Assembly (NCBI RefSeq): GCF_017168235.1
Contig: NZ_JABFAO010000009.1
Location: forward strand, 1 to 64,000
Source: Rhodococcus sp. KRD197
Lineage (GTDB): Bacteria; Actinomycetota; Actinomycetes; Mycobacteriales; Mycobacteriaceae
Length of the DNA: 64,000 nucleotides
Direction: 5' to 3'
Within the stretch, counting starts at the first letter, position 1. Each line of letters starts with the position of its first letter. Positions 44,084 through 51,646 of this stretch are shown in pieces. The notes beneath the pieces were generated by a model. The model made no database searches. It was given only the letters and a program-made list of their open reading frames with translations, and was not told the origin of the DNA. A program made the position numbers and the translations under genes.

Positions 44084-44947
44084 TCAGCCGAGTCGGTCGG
44101 TCAGCCAATCGATGATGTCGGAGGTGACCTCGTCGCGGTTGGTTTCGTTGACGATTTCGTGCCGGGCTCCGGGGTAGATCTTGACGGTGACCTCGCTCAG
44201 CCCTGCTTCGCGGTACCGGGAAGCCAGCAGTTCGATGAGCTGCCCACCGTCGGCCAGCGGGTCATCTGATCCCGAGGTCAGGAGCAACGGCAGGTCCGAG
44301 CGGATCTCTCCGAGCTTCCTCGGGTCGGCGAGATCGTCCGCACCGGTGAACAGCGCGGGCACCGTGCTGTCGGGAAGATCGAATCCACACAGCGGGTCGG
44401 CAACATAGGCGTCGACCTCTGCCTCGTCGCGGGAGAGCCACTCGTAGCCGGTGCGGTGCTCGAACGCGTTGTTGAAGACGCTGAGGTCTCCCGCGGGGGC
44501 GTCGGCCATGTTCGCTGCCAGGACGTCGAGCGTCGTCGATCCGGACAGGACGACCCCGTCGTACAGATCAGAGCGTTCGATCAGAACATGTTGCGCAGCA
44601 AAAGATCCCATCGAGTGAGCAAACAGGAACAGTGGCAGGTTCGGGTGGTCCAACCGTAGTGACTCCCCAAGTTGTTCGATGTCCGACCACAACGCGGCAA
44701 ATCCTTGTGCGCCGAAATCGCCCGGTGTGTCGGTGATCGACGAACCGTGTCCGCGGTGGTCGGAGGCGATGACATGGAAGCCGGCGCTGTTCAGCGCCCC
44801 GGCGAAGCGAGCATAGCGGCTGCCGTGTTCGGCCAATCCGTGCGCGATCTGAACCACTCCGCGCGCAGGCTCGGCCGTAGTGGGCCACGTGTAAGTGCTG
44901 ATCCTCAGCTCGTCCTGCATGGAAACGTACGACGATGCGTTGGCCAC
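44084..44947 (-). CDS. Alpha/beta hydrolase, monoacylglycerol-lipase type
   Basis: A 287-residue serine hydrolase of the monoacylglycerol lipase/lysophospholipase family. The oxyanion segment is QIAHGLAEHGSRYARFA, the nucleophile Ser112 lies in LFAHSMGSFAAQH, the acid is in LTSGSDDPLADGG and the His is in YPGARHEIVNE. It probably hydrolyses monoacylglycerols. It converges on the P450 gene with a one-base gap and is followed upstream by the small monooxygenase gene on the same strand. Confidence 0.9.
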   Translation of the reverse strand: MANASSYVSMQDELRISTYTWPTTAEPARGVVQIAHGLAEHGSRYARFAGALNSAGFHVIASDHRGHGSSITDTPGDFGAQGFAALWSDIEQLGESLRLDHPNLPLFLFAHSMGSFAAQHVLIERSDLYDGVVLSGSTTLDVLAANMADAPAGDLSVFNNAFEHRTGYEWLSRDEAEVDAYVADPLCGFDLPDSTVPALFTGADDLADPRKLGEIRSDLPLLLTSGSDDPLADGGQLIELLASRYREAGLSEVTVKIYPGARHEIVNETNRDEVTSDIIDWLTDRLG

Positions 44948-45025
44948 GGATTGCTCCTTCGACGATGAGGGGGTCGTGGTCGAACATATCGCCAGCCGGG
45001 GTTCCAGCGGGGGAGTTTGCAGACC

Positions 45026-45325
45026 CTACGAACCGTCGAGGACCGGCGAGAAGTGCTCGACGATCGGAAATGGATCGTAGAAGTGGTGCAGCAACTTTTT
45101 CCACTGCAGGTACTCGTTGGACTGCCGAAATCCTTCGGTGTGGTCCTCGAGCGTCATCCACTCGACCAGTAGAAGGTAGACGTCGGGGCGCTCTATCCCG
45201 CGCGAGAGCCTCAACGACACGAAGCCCGGCATCGACGAGATGATCGACTTGGCTTCCGCGAAGGCGGTTTCGAACTCGTCGGATCGGGAGGGTGCAACGT
45301 GCAGCAGTGCGTGCTCCAAGATCAT
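45026..45325 (-). CDS. Antibiotic-biosynthesis-monooxygenase (ABM) domain protein
   Basis: A 99-residue ferredoxin-like protein: MILEHALLHVAPSRSDEFETAFAEAKSIISSMPGFVSLRLSRG, then PDVYLLLVEWMTLEDHTEGFRQSNEYLQW. This is the ABM pattern of small quinone-forming monooxygenases and haem-oxygenase-like proteins. No specific substrate is indicated. The ATG at 45325 fits the usual family length. It may be co-transcribed with the lipase gene 78 bases downstream. Confidence 0.85.
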   Translation of the reverse strand: MILEHALLHVAPSRSDEFETAFAEAKSIISSMPGFVSLRLSRGIERPDVYLLLVEWMTLEDHTEGFRQSNEYLQWKKLLHHFYDPFPIVEHFSPVLDGS

Positions 45326-45363
45326 CGCCACAGTATGGCAGTGCGCGCTCGAGCTCTGAATCC

Positions 45364-45400
45364 ATGAACTCCCCGCACGTATGGCGTGCGGGGAGTTCAT
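45364..45400 (-). terminator. Terminator hairpin after the clpC-like gene
   Basis: ATGAACTCCCCGCAC pairs perfectly with GTGCGGGGAGTTCAT, a 15-16 bp stem with a short loop, 14 bases after the clpC-like stop. The arms lack a long T-run. Confidence 0.75.
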
Positions 45401-45414
45401 GCGGCGGAGCCGTG

Positions 45415-47826
45415 TCAGCTGACGCTCAGGGCCAGTTCGTCGTCGGCGACGTCGACGGCGACCTTGCCGCCCTCGATGAGGATGTCGTCGAGCAGCAAGT
45501 CGGCGATTCGGTCGTCGAGTGCACGCTGTATAGAGCGACGCAGCGGCCTAGCGCCGAACTCGGGTTGGTGACCGTTCGCCGCCAGCCAATCGACCGCAGA
45601 GTCACTGAAGGTGATCTCGATGCCCTTCGCCGACAGGCGCTCGCGGCTCTCCTCGAGCATCAGGTCGGTGATGCGGTGCAGCTGCTCGGTGTCGAGCTTT
45701 CGGAACACCACGATCTCGTCGATTCGGTTGAGGAACTCGGGTCGCATAGCCTCCCGTAGCCGTCCCATCACGCGGTCCCGCAGTGGTTTGTCGTCGGCGT
45801 CGCCTGTCGTGAAGCCGAGACCGCCCGACTTGCTCGAGATGATGTCCGAGCCGAGGTTGCTCGTCATGATCACCACTGTGTTGCGGAAATTCACCGTGCG
45901 GCCTTGCCCGTCGGTGAGCCGTCCGTCGTCGAGCACCTGCAGAAGCGTGTCGAACACATCCGGGTGAGCCTTTTCGATCTCGTCGAGCAGCACCACCGAG
46001 TACGGGTTGCGCCGAACCTGTTCGGTCAGCTGGCCTGCCTCGCCGTATCCGACATACCCCGGAGGTGCACCGACCAGCCGGCTTACCGTGTGCCGCTCGC
46101 CGAACTCGCTCATGTCCACGCGGAGCATTTTCTTCTCGTCACCGAAAAGCGATGCAGCGAGGGCTTTTGCGAGCTCGGTCTTGCCGACGCCGGTCGGGCC
46201 GAGGAACAGGAAGCTGCCGACTGGACGGTCGGGATCGCTCATGCCGGTCCGGCTGCGGCGTACCGCGCGGGCGATGGCCTCGACGGCTTCGTCCTGGCCG
46301 ACGACGCGCTCGTGCAACTCCGACTCCAGTCGACGCAGGCGTTCCTTCTCCTCCTGTGTCATCTGGCTGGCGGGGATGCCCGTCGCGCGAGAAACCACGC
46401 CGGCGATGTCCTCGGCAGTCACCTCCAGCGTGACTTGCTCGGTAGCGGTGCCGGTCAGGCGGGCCTGGAGCTTCGCGGACTCGTCGCGCAATTGCGACGC
46501 ACGCTCGTAGTCCTCTTGCGCGATTGCTTGTTCCTTCTCGGCATCGAGTGCCGCGCGCTGCTTTTCGATGGCCTCGACATCCACCGACGGGCGGCTCAGC
46601 TGCTTTCGCGCGCCCGCCTGATCGATGAGGTCGATGGCCTTGTCAGGCAGGAATCGGTCGCCGATGTAGCGATCGGACAACTCGACGGCCGCGTCGATCG
46701 CCTCGTCGGTGTAGCGGACGCCGTGGTGCTCCTCGTAGCGACTCCGCAGACCCGTGAGTATTGCTTTCGCGTCGCTGATGCTGGGCTCGGGGACCGTGAC
46801 CGGCTGGAACCGGCGTTCGAGAGCGGGGTCTTTCTCGATGTTGGTGCGGTACTCGTCCTGCGTGGTCGCACCGACGATGTGCAGCTCACCGCGAGCCAGC
46901 TTGGGCTTGAGGATGTTGCCGGCGTCCATTGCTCCCTCTGCGCCTCCGCCCGCACCGGCGATGGTGTGGACCTCATCGATGAAGACAATCAACTCGTCCT
47001 TGTTGGCCGAGATTTCGTCGATCACCTTGGTGAGGCGTTCTTCGAAGTCGCCGCGGTACCGAGTGCCGGCGACCATCGACGAGAGGTCGAGCTGAACTAT
47101 TCGCTTGTTCAGCAGGCGATCCGGTACATCCCCGTCGACGATGCGTTGGGCGAGGCCCTCGACGACGGCCGTCTTGCCGACGCCGGCTTCGCCGACCAGA
47201 ACGGGGTTGTTCTTGGTGCGGCGCGAGAGGATCTCGATGGTTTGCGCGATCTCGTCGGCGCGTCCGATGACGGGGTCGACGCCACCCTCGCGTGCGCGTC
47301 CGGTCAGGTCGACGCCGTACTTGTCGAGCGTCGGCGTGCCTGAGTCGGACTTGGGTTCGACCGAGCCGCCCTTGATCGCAGTCTGCAACCCGTCCGGGGT
47401 GATCCCTTCGGACGTGAGCAGACGGCCGGCGATGTGGTCCTGATCGGCAGCGAATGCCAGAAACAGGTGCTCGGGGTCGATGTATGTGGAGCCCAACGTT
47501 TGGGCGATGTGATGAGCTTCGAGAATCGCGGTCTTGAGGGTGCTGCTGAGCACGGTGGCGTTGACTGCAGCGCCCGCGCGCGATTGCGGGAGCCTCAGCT
47601 CCACGGCATCGACCACGGCGGGGGACTGGACGCCCGCGCGCTGCATGAGGCTGCGGGTGGGGTCGTGCTGCGCCATGACGTGCAGCACATGCAGCGCGTC
47701 GAGCTCGGCGTCGCCGCGACCGGCAGCAAACGTGGCTGCATCGCCGATGAGCGATTGGGTCGACCTGCTCATCAGGCGACTGATGTCGATGCGACGCGGG
47801 CCCTCGGGTCCCAGGAATGCCGGCAT
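45415..47826 (-). CDS. Clp AAA+ unfoldase, ClpC-type paralogue
   Basis: An 803-residue Hsp100 protein. A divergent Clp_N domain covers about residues 20-150. AAA domain 1 has [15 protein letters not shown] and [15 protein letters not shown] short middle region carries a UVR-like coil ([24 protein letters not shown]). AAA domain 2 has [15 protein letters not shown] and [15 protein letters not shown]. The loop GGLGFTTG matches the ClpP-contact LGF loop of ClpC, and the long ClpB coiled coil is missing, so it is ClpC-like. The N-terminus differs from housekeeping ClpC1 (MFERFTDRARR), so this is probably a second, specialised copy. A HAIR-like box lies 20 bases upstream, suggesting HspR control. 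Confidence 0.9.
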   Translation of the reverse strand: MPAFLGPEGPRRIDISRLMSRSTQSLIGDAATFAAGRGDAELDALHVLHVMAQHDPTRSLMQRAGVQSPAVVDAVELRLPQSRAGAAVNATVLSSTLKTAILEAHHIAQTLGSTYIDPEHLFLAFAADQDHIAGRLLTSEGITPDGLQTAIKGGSVEPKSDSGTPTLDKYGVDLTGRAREGGVDPVIGRADEIAQTIEILSRRTKNNPVLVGEAGVGKTAVVEGLAQRIVDGDVPDRLLNKRIVQLDLSSMVAGTRYRGDFEERLTKVIDEISANKDELIVFIDEVHTIAGAGGGAEGAMDAGNILKPKLARGELHIVGATTQDEYRTNIEKDPALERRFQPVTVPEPSISDAKAILTGLRSRYEEHHGVRYTDEAIDAAVELSDRYIGDRFLPDKAIDLIDQAGARKQLSRPSVDVEAIEKQRAALDAEKEQAIAQEDYERASQLRDESAKLQARLTGTATEQVTLEVTAEDIAGVVSRATGIPASQMTQEEKERLRRLESELHERVVGQDEAVEAIARAVRRSRTGMSDPDRPVGSFLFLGPTGVGKTELAKALAASLFGDEKKMLRVDMSEFGERHTVSRLVGAPPGYVGYGEAGQLTEQVRRNPYSVVLLDEIEKAHPDVFDTLLQVLDDGRLTDGQGRTVNFRNTVVIMTSNLGSDIISSKSGGLGFTTGDADDKPLRDRVMGRLREAMRPEFLNRIDEIVVFRKLDTEQLHRITDLMLEESRERLSAKGIEITFSDSAVDWLAANGHQPEFGARPLRRSIQRALDDRIADLLLDDILIEGGKVAVDVADDELALSVS

Positions 47827-47845
47827 TGAGTTCCTCCTACGGAAG

Positions 47846-47866
47846 ATTGAGCGACTTCGACTCAAC
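47846..47866 (-). promoter_or_regulatory. HAIR-like (HspR) inverted repeat upstream of the clpC-like gene
   Basis: Read on the minus strand, GTTGAGT-N7-GCTCAAT matches the HAIR consensus CTTGAGT-N7-ACTCAAG at 11 of 14 positions with the exact seven-base spacer. It lies 20 bases before the ATG, which has a GGAGGAA site. HspR represses chaperone genes through this motif in actinobacteria. Confidence 0.6.
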
Positions 47867-47911
47867 TAACGTGCTCGGAGGCGTATCAATTCCCGCCGGA
47901 CAGAAAAATCT

Positions 47912-48784
47912 TCAGCGCTTCTTCGTGCCCGGCAGAATCCCCGAGGTGAGGACTGCCTTGACGTAGGGGCGCGCGCTGGTGATCAGCTCCTCCGCGTCGG
48001 AAACGTTGCGCCAGATCGAGGAGGCCAGCACATCGGTGCGGCCCTCGATATGGGCATCGAGCGCGACTCCCTCGTCTGTGAGTGCCTCGCCGTCCTCGGA
48101 GTGCGTGAGCAGCCCGCGGGTCTGCAAACGCTCGGCCGCCGCGTTCCATTCCTCATCCGACCACTGCCGAGTGAGCTGCGTTATCCGCTTGCCGAGCACC
48201 TTGCGCGCCTTCGGGTCGGGGTGCGTCGCGTCGTGGAACACGACGGCTTCGATGGGATCCAGTTCGGCGTCGACGAGGGTCGCAATGTGGCCGTCACCGC
48301 GCCACTCCCTCATGACGGCGATGGCGTGCCACAGGGCGAGGTGCGGCAATTCGGGACTGGGCGAGCAATGCCATGCCGCGGACAGCGGACGTCCCGCGAA
48401 CACTGCGGTCTCGCTGATCTCGTGGAGCCGTCCGGCGATCTTGGCCAGCTCGGGATCGGTTGCGAGTGGGCCGAGCGCGTCGCTGAGGACGTTGTCGAGC
48501 ATCGCCCAGCGTCGATCTGACACGGTGTCCAGCCCGGCTTCGACCGCCTGCGGCCACACCCGCTCGATCAGCTCGGGGTTGAAGTTGTAGAACGCGGAGG
48601 TGACGACGCTGGCCGCGCACGGCCCCATCGGAGCCGCCCGCGCACCGACGTACCAGGCGTGGCCGTCGAGCCCTGTCTCCTCGCCGACCGACCTCAGCTG
48701 CGGGTTGAAGTACGCGGCGAGGTGGTAGGGCTCGAGGGTCTTGTATGCGGCCCGGGCAATGGCGGTCGACGTGTCGTTGCTCAT
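47912..48784 (-). CDS. SCO6745-family protein
   Basis: A 290-residue actinobacterial protein of the SCO6745 family, function unknown. Typical segments are AYKTLEPYHLAAYFNPQLRS, RAAPMGPCAASVVTSAFYNFNPELIERVWP, PLSAAWHCSPSPELPHLALWHAIAVMREWRGDGHIATL and a helical C-terminus with a MarR-like stretch (WSDEEWNAAAERLQTRGLLTHSEDGEALTDEG). The last part looks like a winged helix. I used the ATG at 48784. It is 85 bases upstream of the clpC-like gene on the same strand. Confidence 0.8.
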   Translation of the reverse strand: MSNDTSTAIARAAYKTLEPYHLAAYFNPQLRSVGEETGLDGHAWYVGARAAPMGPCAASVVTSAFYNFNPELIERVWPQAVEAGLDTVSDRRWAMLDNVLSDALGPLATDPELAKIAGRLHEISETAVFAGRPLSAAWHCSPSPELPHLALWHAIAVMREWRGDGHIATLVDAELDPIEAVVFHDATHPDPKARKVLGKRITQLTRQWSDEEWNAAAERLQTRGLLTHSEDGEALTDEGVALDAHIEGRTDVLASSIWRNVSDAEELITSARPYVKAVLTSGILPGTKKR

Positions 48785-48901
48785 AGCGCCCGAACCTACC
48801 TGCTCCGGGTGACACCTCGGCTGAACCTGAAGTGGAACCGATTCGTCCCCGTTCGCGTCGAAATCTATGAACGACCGACCTTCCGATAGGAGTGCACCGA
48901 A

Positions 48902-49195
48902 GTGAACGTGGATCCGGCAATACTGCGTGCGTTCGCGGGGATGCTCGGGCAGTCGGCAGGTGTATTGGATGGGATCGACGCCCTGGAACCGTTCAGGGCC
49001 TCGGAGGGTGCGGTCAAGGGCACCGACTTCGACCAAGCCAATACGCTGTCTGCCGCTGCTGTTGCGGCGGCTGTTCAGGGCCTTGCCGGGCGCCTCGGTT
49101 CGGTTGCTGAAATCGCTGCCGGCGTAGCCAACGACTATCAGATTGCCGAGAACGAGTTCGCCGAGAAGCTGGCGTCGATGGACGGACCGAAATGA
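48902..49195 (+). CDS. EspC-like type VII secretion protein
   Basis: A 97-residue protein of the EspC/PF10824 type: two helices with an Ala-rich middle, no Cys, no signal peptide. The C-terminal part holds Tyr79-x-x-x-Glu83 (NDYQIAENEF), the YxxxD/E secretion signal of mycobacterial-type ESX substrates. It probably pairs with the next gene product, forming a substrate heterodimer that is exported by an ESX machine encoded elsewhere. The GTG start has an AGGAG site. It overlaps the next gene by four bases (ATGA). Confidence 0.78.
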   Translation: MNVDPAILRAFAGMLGQSAGVLDGIDALEPFRASEGAVKGTDFDQANTLSAAAVAAAVQGLAGRLGSVAEIAAGVANDYQIAENEFAEKLASMDGPK

Positions 49196-50157
49196 GCCTC
49201 ACTGTCTCGCAGGTACGGAGTTGGAAGCCGGACGCGCTGCGCTCGACGCAGGCAGCCCTCGTGGAGGTTGTGAGGCGTGTCGATGGCCAGCGCGCGAGTG
49301 TGCTCGAAGAACAGGACGCTCTGGCTGACTCGTGGGGTGGTGACGCCGCAAACGCTGCTGCTGCTCGCATCGTCACAGAGTGTTCGCGAATGGGCCACGT
49401 CGCAGGACACCTCGAGGTACTCGGCGCAGCGTACGAGGCAGCGGCGCGCATGTTGGAGGCTGCAAGAGAACATGTCGAGTTCGAAGTCAGCGCAGCAACT
49501 TCCAGTTCCTTCGACGTCAACGACCAAGGAGTGGCGAACGCCGATGCGCTCGTTGCGTTGCTGCCGGCCACTGCGACCCGCGGCGAGCAGGCCCGCGACC
49601 TCCGGCACGCGGCAGCAGAGCAGTCCGTTCGAATTGCGGAAGCACTTCGCCAGGCCGCGGAGACGGCAGCCGAAGCCGCGGGACGGCTCGACGAGCCCAC
49701 CTTGCAGCTGGCAAAGCTGGGGCTCGAGAATCCACCGGGTCGATTCGTCGAGAACGCGGAGGGAGAGTTCACCTGGAAACCCGATATTCCGGCAACAACG
49801 GCGTCGACGATCATCTCCGGGATGACGACCTCGGTGACGGAGGGATTGAAGAACGCTGCCGCCGGATCCGTTGATGATGTCGCCCGAAATATCGGACGGG
49901 GATTCGGGGCCTTCGGGGCAGTTCTCGGTACGGTGCCTGCCATCAAGAACGACATCGACGGTGGCATGGATGTAACCCAAGCGGTGGTCACGAATTCGGC
50001 GGGGACGCTAGCCGGTGTGGGAACAGCTGTTCTAGCGGGTGCCGCCGCAGGATCGGTCGTCCCCGGTGTCGGCACTGTCGCCGGTGCGGTAGGTGGACTG
50101 GTTCTGGGTGGACTCACTGCGTATGTAGTCACCAAGGGTATGCAATGGGCTTGGTGA
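49192..50157 (+). CDS. Putative type VII secretion effector with glycine-zipper C-terminus
   Basis: A 321-residue protein. Residues 1-160 are helical and Ala-rich with a WGG turn (Trp48 in ALADSWGGDAANAAAARI), as in WXG100/LXG-like ESX substrates. The last 50 residues form a glycine-zipper membrane hairpin (LAGVGTAVLAGAAAGSVVPG, VGTVAGAVGGLVLGGLTAYVV), as in pore-forming or membrane-depolarising toxins. It has no YxxxD/E signal of its own, consistent with its EspC-like partner supplying it. A four-helix membrane protein follows 28 bases later and could be an immunity protein. The effector role is inference from architecture. Confidence 0.68.
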   Translation: MSLTVSQVRSWKPDALRSTQAALVEVVRRVDGQRASVLEEQDALADSWGGDAANAAAARIVTECSRMGHVAGHLEVLGAAYEAAARMLEAAREHVEFEVSAATSSSFDVNDQGVANADALVALLPATATRGEQARDLRHAAAEQSVRIAEALRQAAETAAEAAGRLDEPTLQLAKLGLENPPGRFVENAEGEFTWKPDIPATTASTIISGMTTSVTEGLKNAAAGSVDDVARNIGRGFGAFGAVLGTVPAIKNDIDGGMDVTQAVVTNSAGTLAGVGTAVLAGAAAGSVVPGVGTVAGAVGGLVLGGLTAYVVTKGMQWAW

Positions 50158-50185
50158 GCATGGAATCGCGGGACGGGGAAGAAAC

Positions 50186-51121
50186 GTGAGCGAAGAGGGG
50201 CTGGAATCCAGGGTGCACGTGGCTCCAACTTGGAGAGCATTTTGGCCGAGGCGTGTCGGCATCGTGCTGTTGGTGTCGGCAAGCGGCATAGCGCTCGCCG
50301 GGGCGTTGTCGCTGGCGATGGCCTTTTCGGGAGTGAACGATCGGGACTGGGGTACCGCTCTTGGAGGCGCGGCCATGGGGCTGGGAATGCTGTTGCTCAG
50401 CTCGACAGTCTTCGCCTTGGCAGGAATTCAGCCACACAGGCCATGGCGCAAGGTCAAGTTGATCGTTGACGAGCACCGGGGGCCTGGGCTTCAGCTCCGG
50501 CGTCGGTTGACGGGTCTCCTGCTTGCCGCATTTCTCGCGATGACGGTATGGGCCGTGGTTGCCGTTGTTGTGCAGTTCCGTGGAACCTCGGAGTCCTTGC
50601 TGCCATCATCTCGCAACAATGATGAGGGTGGTCTGGTCTTGCTCGGCATGACAGTTGGTTCGATTGCGTTTATCATTTTCTGCCTGCTACAGGCGCGAAC
50701 GGAGGTGTCGCTGTCGCTGCACCCCGGTGGAGTCCTGCGCCGGGCGCGTCGTCGTCGGTTGTTTCGTTCCGAGTCCGCCGAGGAGTTTCTCCGATGGGAG
50801 GACGTCGATGAAGTCAAGGTCGATACACACGATGTGCACACGGCTTACTCGACGGTGAACAATCCGATCATCAGACTCGTCTCCAGTAGCCTCGATCCGT
50901 CTCGGAAGTTGAAACGTTTCGATACCGAGGACTCCATGGCGTTGAGGGCGTACGAGCTGGGCGCTGAGCCGAACGCCATCATGGCTTTAGTTCTGTGGTG
51001 TCACGAGAATCCCTGGGCAAGAGAGCGGTTGGCCCGCGAGGACGCGCGAGACCTGCTTCACGCGCCACCGCTGAGGGAACGGCTGCGGCTCTCCCGCGAG
51101 GCGGTGAAGAAACCACAGTGA
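50186..51121 (+). CDS. Four-helix membrane protein, candidate immunity protein
   Basis: A 311-residue protein with two pairs of membrane segments: VGIVLLVSASGIALAGALSLAMAF and GLGMLLLSSTVFALAGI, then LLLAAFLAMTVWAVVAVVV and VLLGMTVGSIAFIIFCLLQ. A cytoplasmic C-terminal domain of about 130 residues (EVSLSLHPGGVLRRARRRRLF to the end) resembles a PH-like bacterial membrane-protein tail. I do not recognise the family. It lies between a putative pore-forming effector and an LpqN-like protein and overlaps the latter by four bases. A GTG start with GGGGAAG upstream was used. Confidence 0.65.
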   Translation: MSEEGLESRVHVAPTWRAFWPRRVGIVLLVSASGIALAGALSLAMAFSGVNDRDWGTALGGAAMGLGMLLLSSTVFALAGIQPHRPWRKVKLIVDEHRGPGLQLRRRLTGLLLAAFLAMTVWAVVAVVVQFRGTSESLLPSSRNNDEGGLVLLGMTVGSIAFIIFCLLQARTEVSLSLHPGGVLRRARRRRLFRSESAEEFLRWEDVDEVKVDTHDVHTAYSTVNNPIIRLVSSSLDPSRKLKRFDTEDSMALRAYELGAEPNAIMALVLWCHENPWARERLAREDARDLLHAPPLRERLRLSREAVKKPQ

Positions 51122-51645
51122 ACAACCCGAGGACGATAGGCCAGTACTTAGCTGAACGGGAAGTCGATCTGACTACTGCCTCCGTCGACGAGTGTTCTCG
51201 GCTGGACATCGCCCTCGCTGAGCCCGTCGGGTGGAACCGGGCACCCGAAACCATGTTTCCGCACGCCGCTGCCGTGTTTTTCGACGACACGAGTGTCGTC
51301 GACGGATTCGCACCGAATGTGGTGATGCTGGTTGGCGCTTTGTCCCGAGCGGTCGATGCGGAGGAGTTGCTGTCCTACGGGTTCAACGATTCGCGCGCCC
51401 TCCTCGAATGGGCCGAGATCACCCGTGATCGCGACCAATTCTGTGGCCTACCGTCCGTGTCCATCAGCGGGCGCTACCGAAACAGTGAACATCAATTGGT
51501 CGGCCGCACCCGATACACCGTCGTACATCCCCTCGTAGATCAGTATCTGGTGCAGGTAACGGCCACGATCTCGGCCTCGCAGTGGGCCACATTGGGTTCG
51601 CGCATGGAAGCTTTGACCGACTCGGTGACAATCGGGCGTCAATGA
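51118..51645 (+). CDS. LpqN/LpqT-like protein without lipobox
   Basis: A protein of about 175 residues. It starts VNNPRTIGQYLAEREVDLTTASVDE and has APNVVMLVGALSRAVDAEELL, FCGLPSVSISGRYRN and RTRYTVVHPLVDQYLVQVTATISASQWATLGSRMEAL, matching the LpqN family of mycolic-acid bacteria. Unlike LpqN it has no signal peptide or lipobox, so it is cytoplasmic. In related genomes such proteins sit beside type VII secretion substrates, as here. The GTG overlaps the upstream stop (GTGA). It ends one base before the convergent uvrA-like gene. Confidence 0.72.
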   Translation: MNNPRTIGQYLAEREVDLTTASVDECSRLDIALAEPVGWNRAPETMFPHAAAVFFDDTSVVDGFAPNVVMLVGALSRAVDAEELLSYGFNDSRALLEWAEITRDRDQFCGLPSVSISGRYRNSEHQLVGRTRYTVVHPLVDQYLVQVTATISASQWATLGSRMEALTDSVTIGRQ

Positions 51646-51646
51646 C

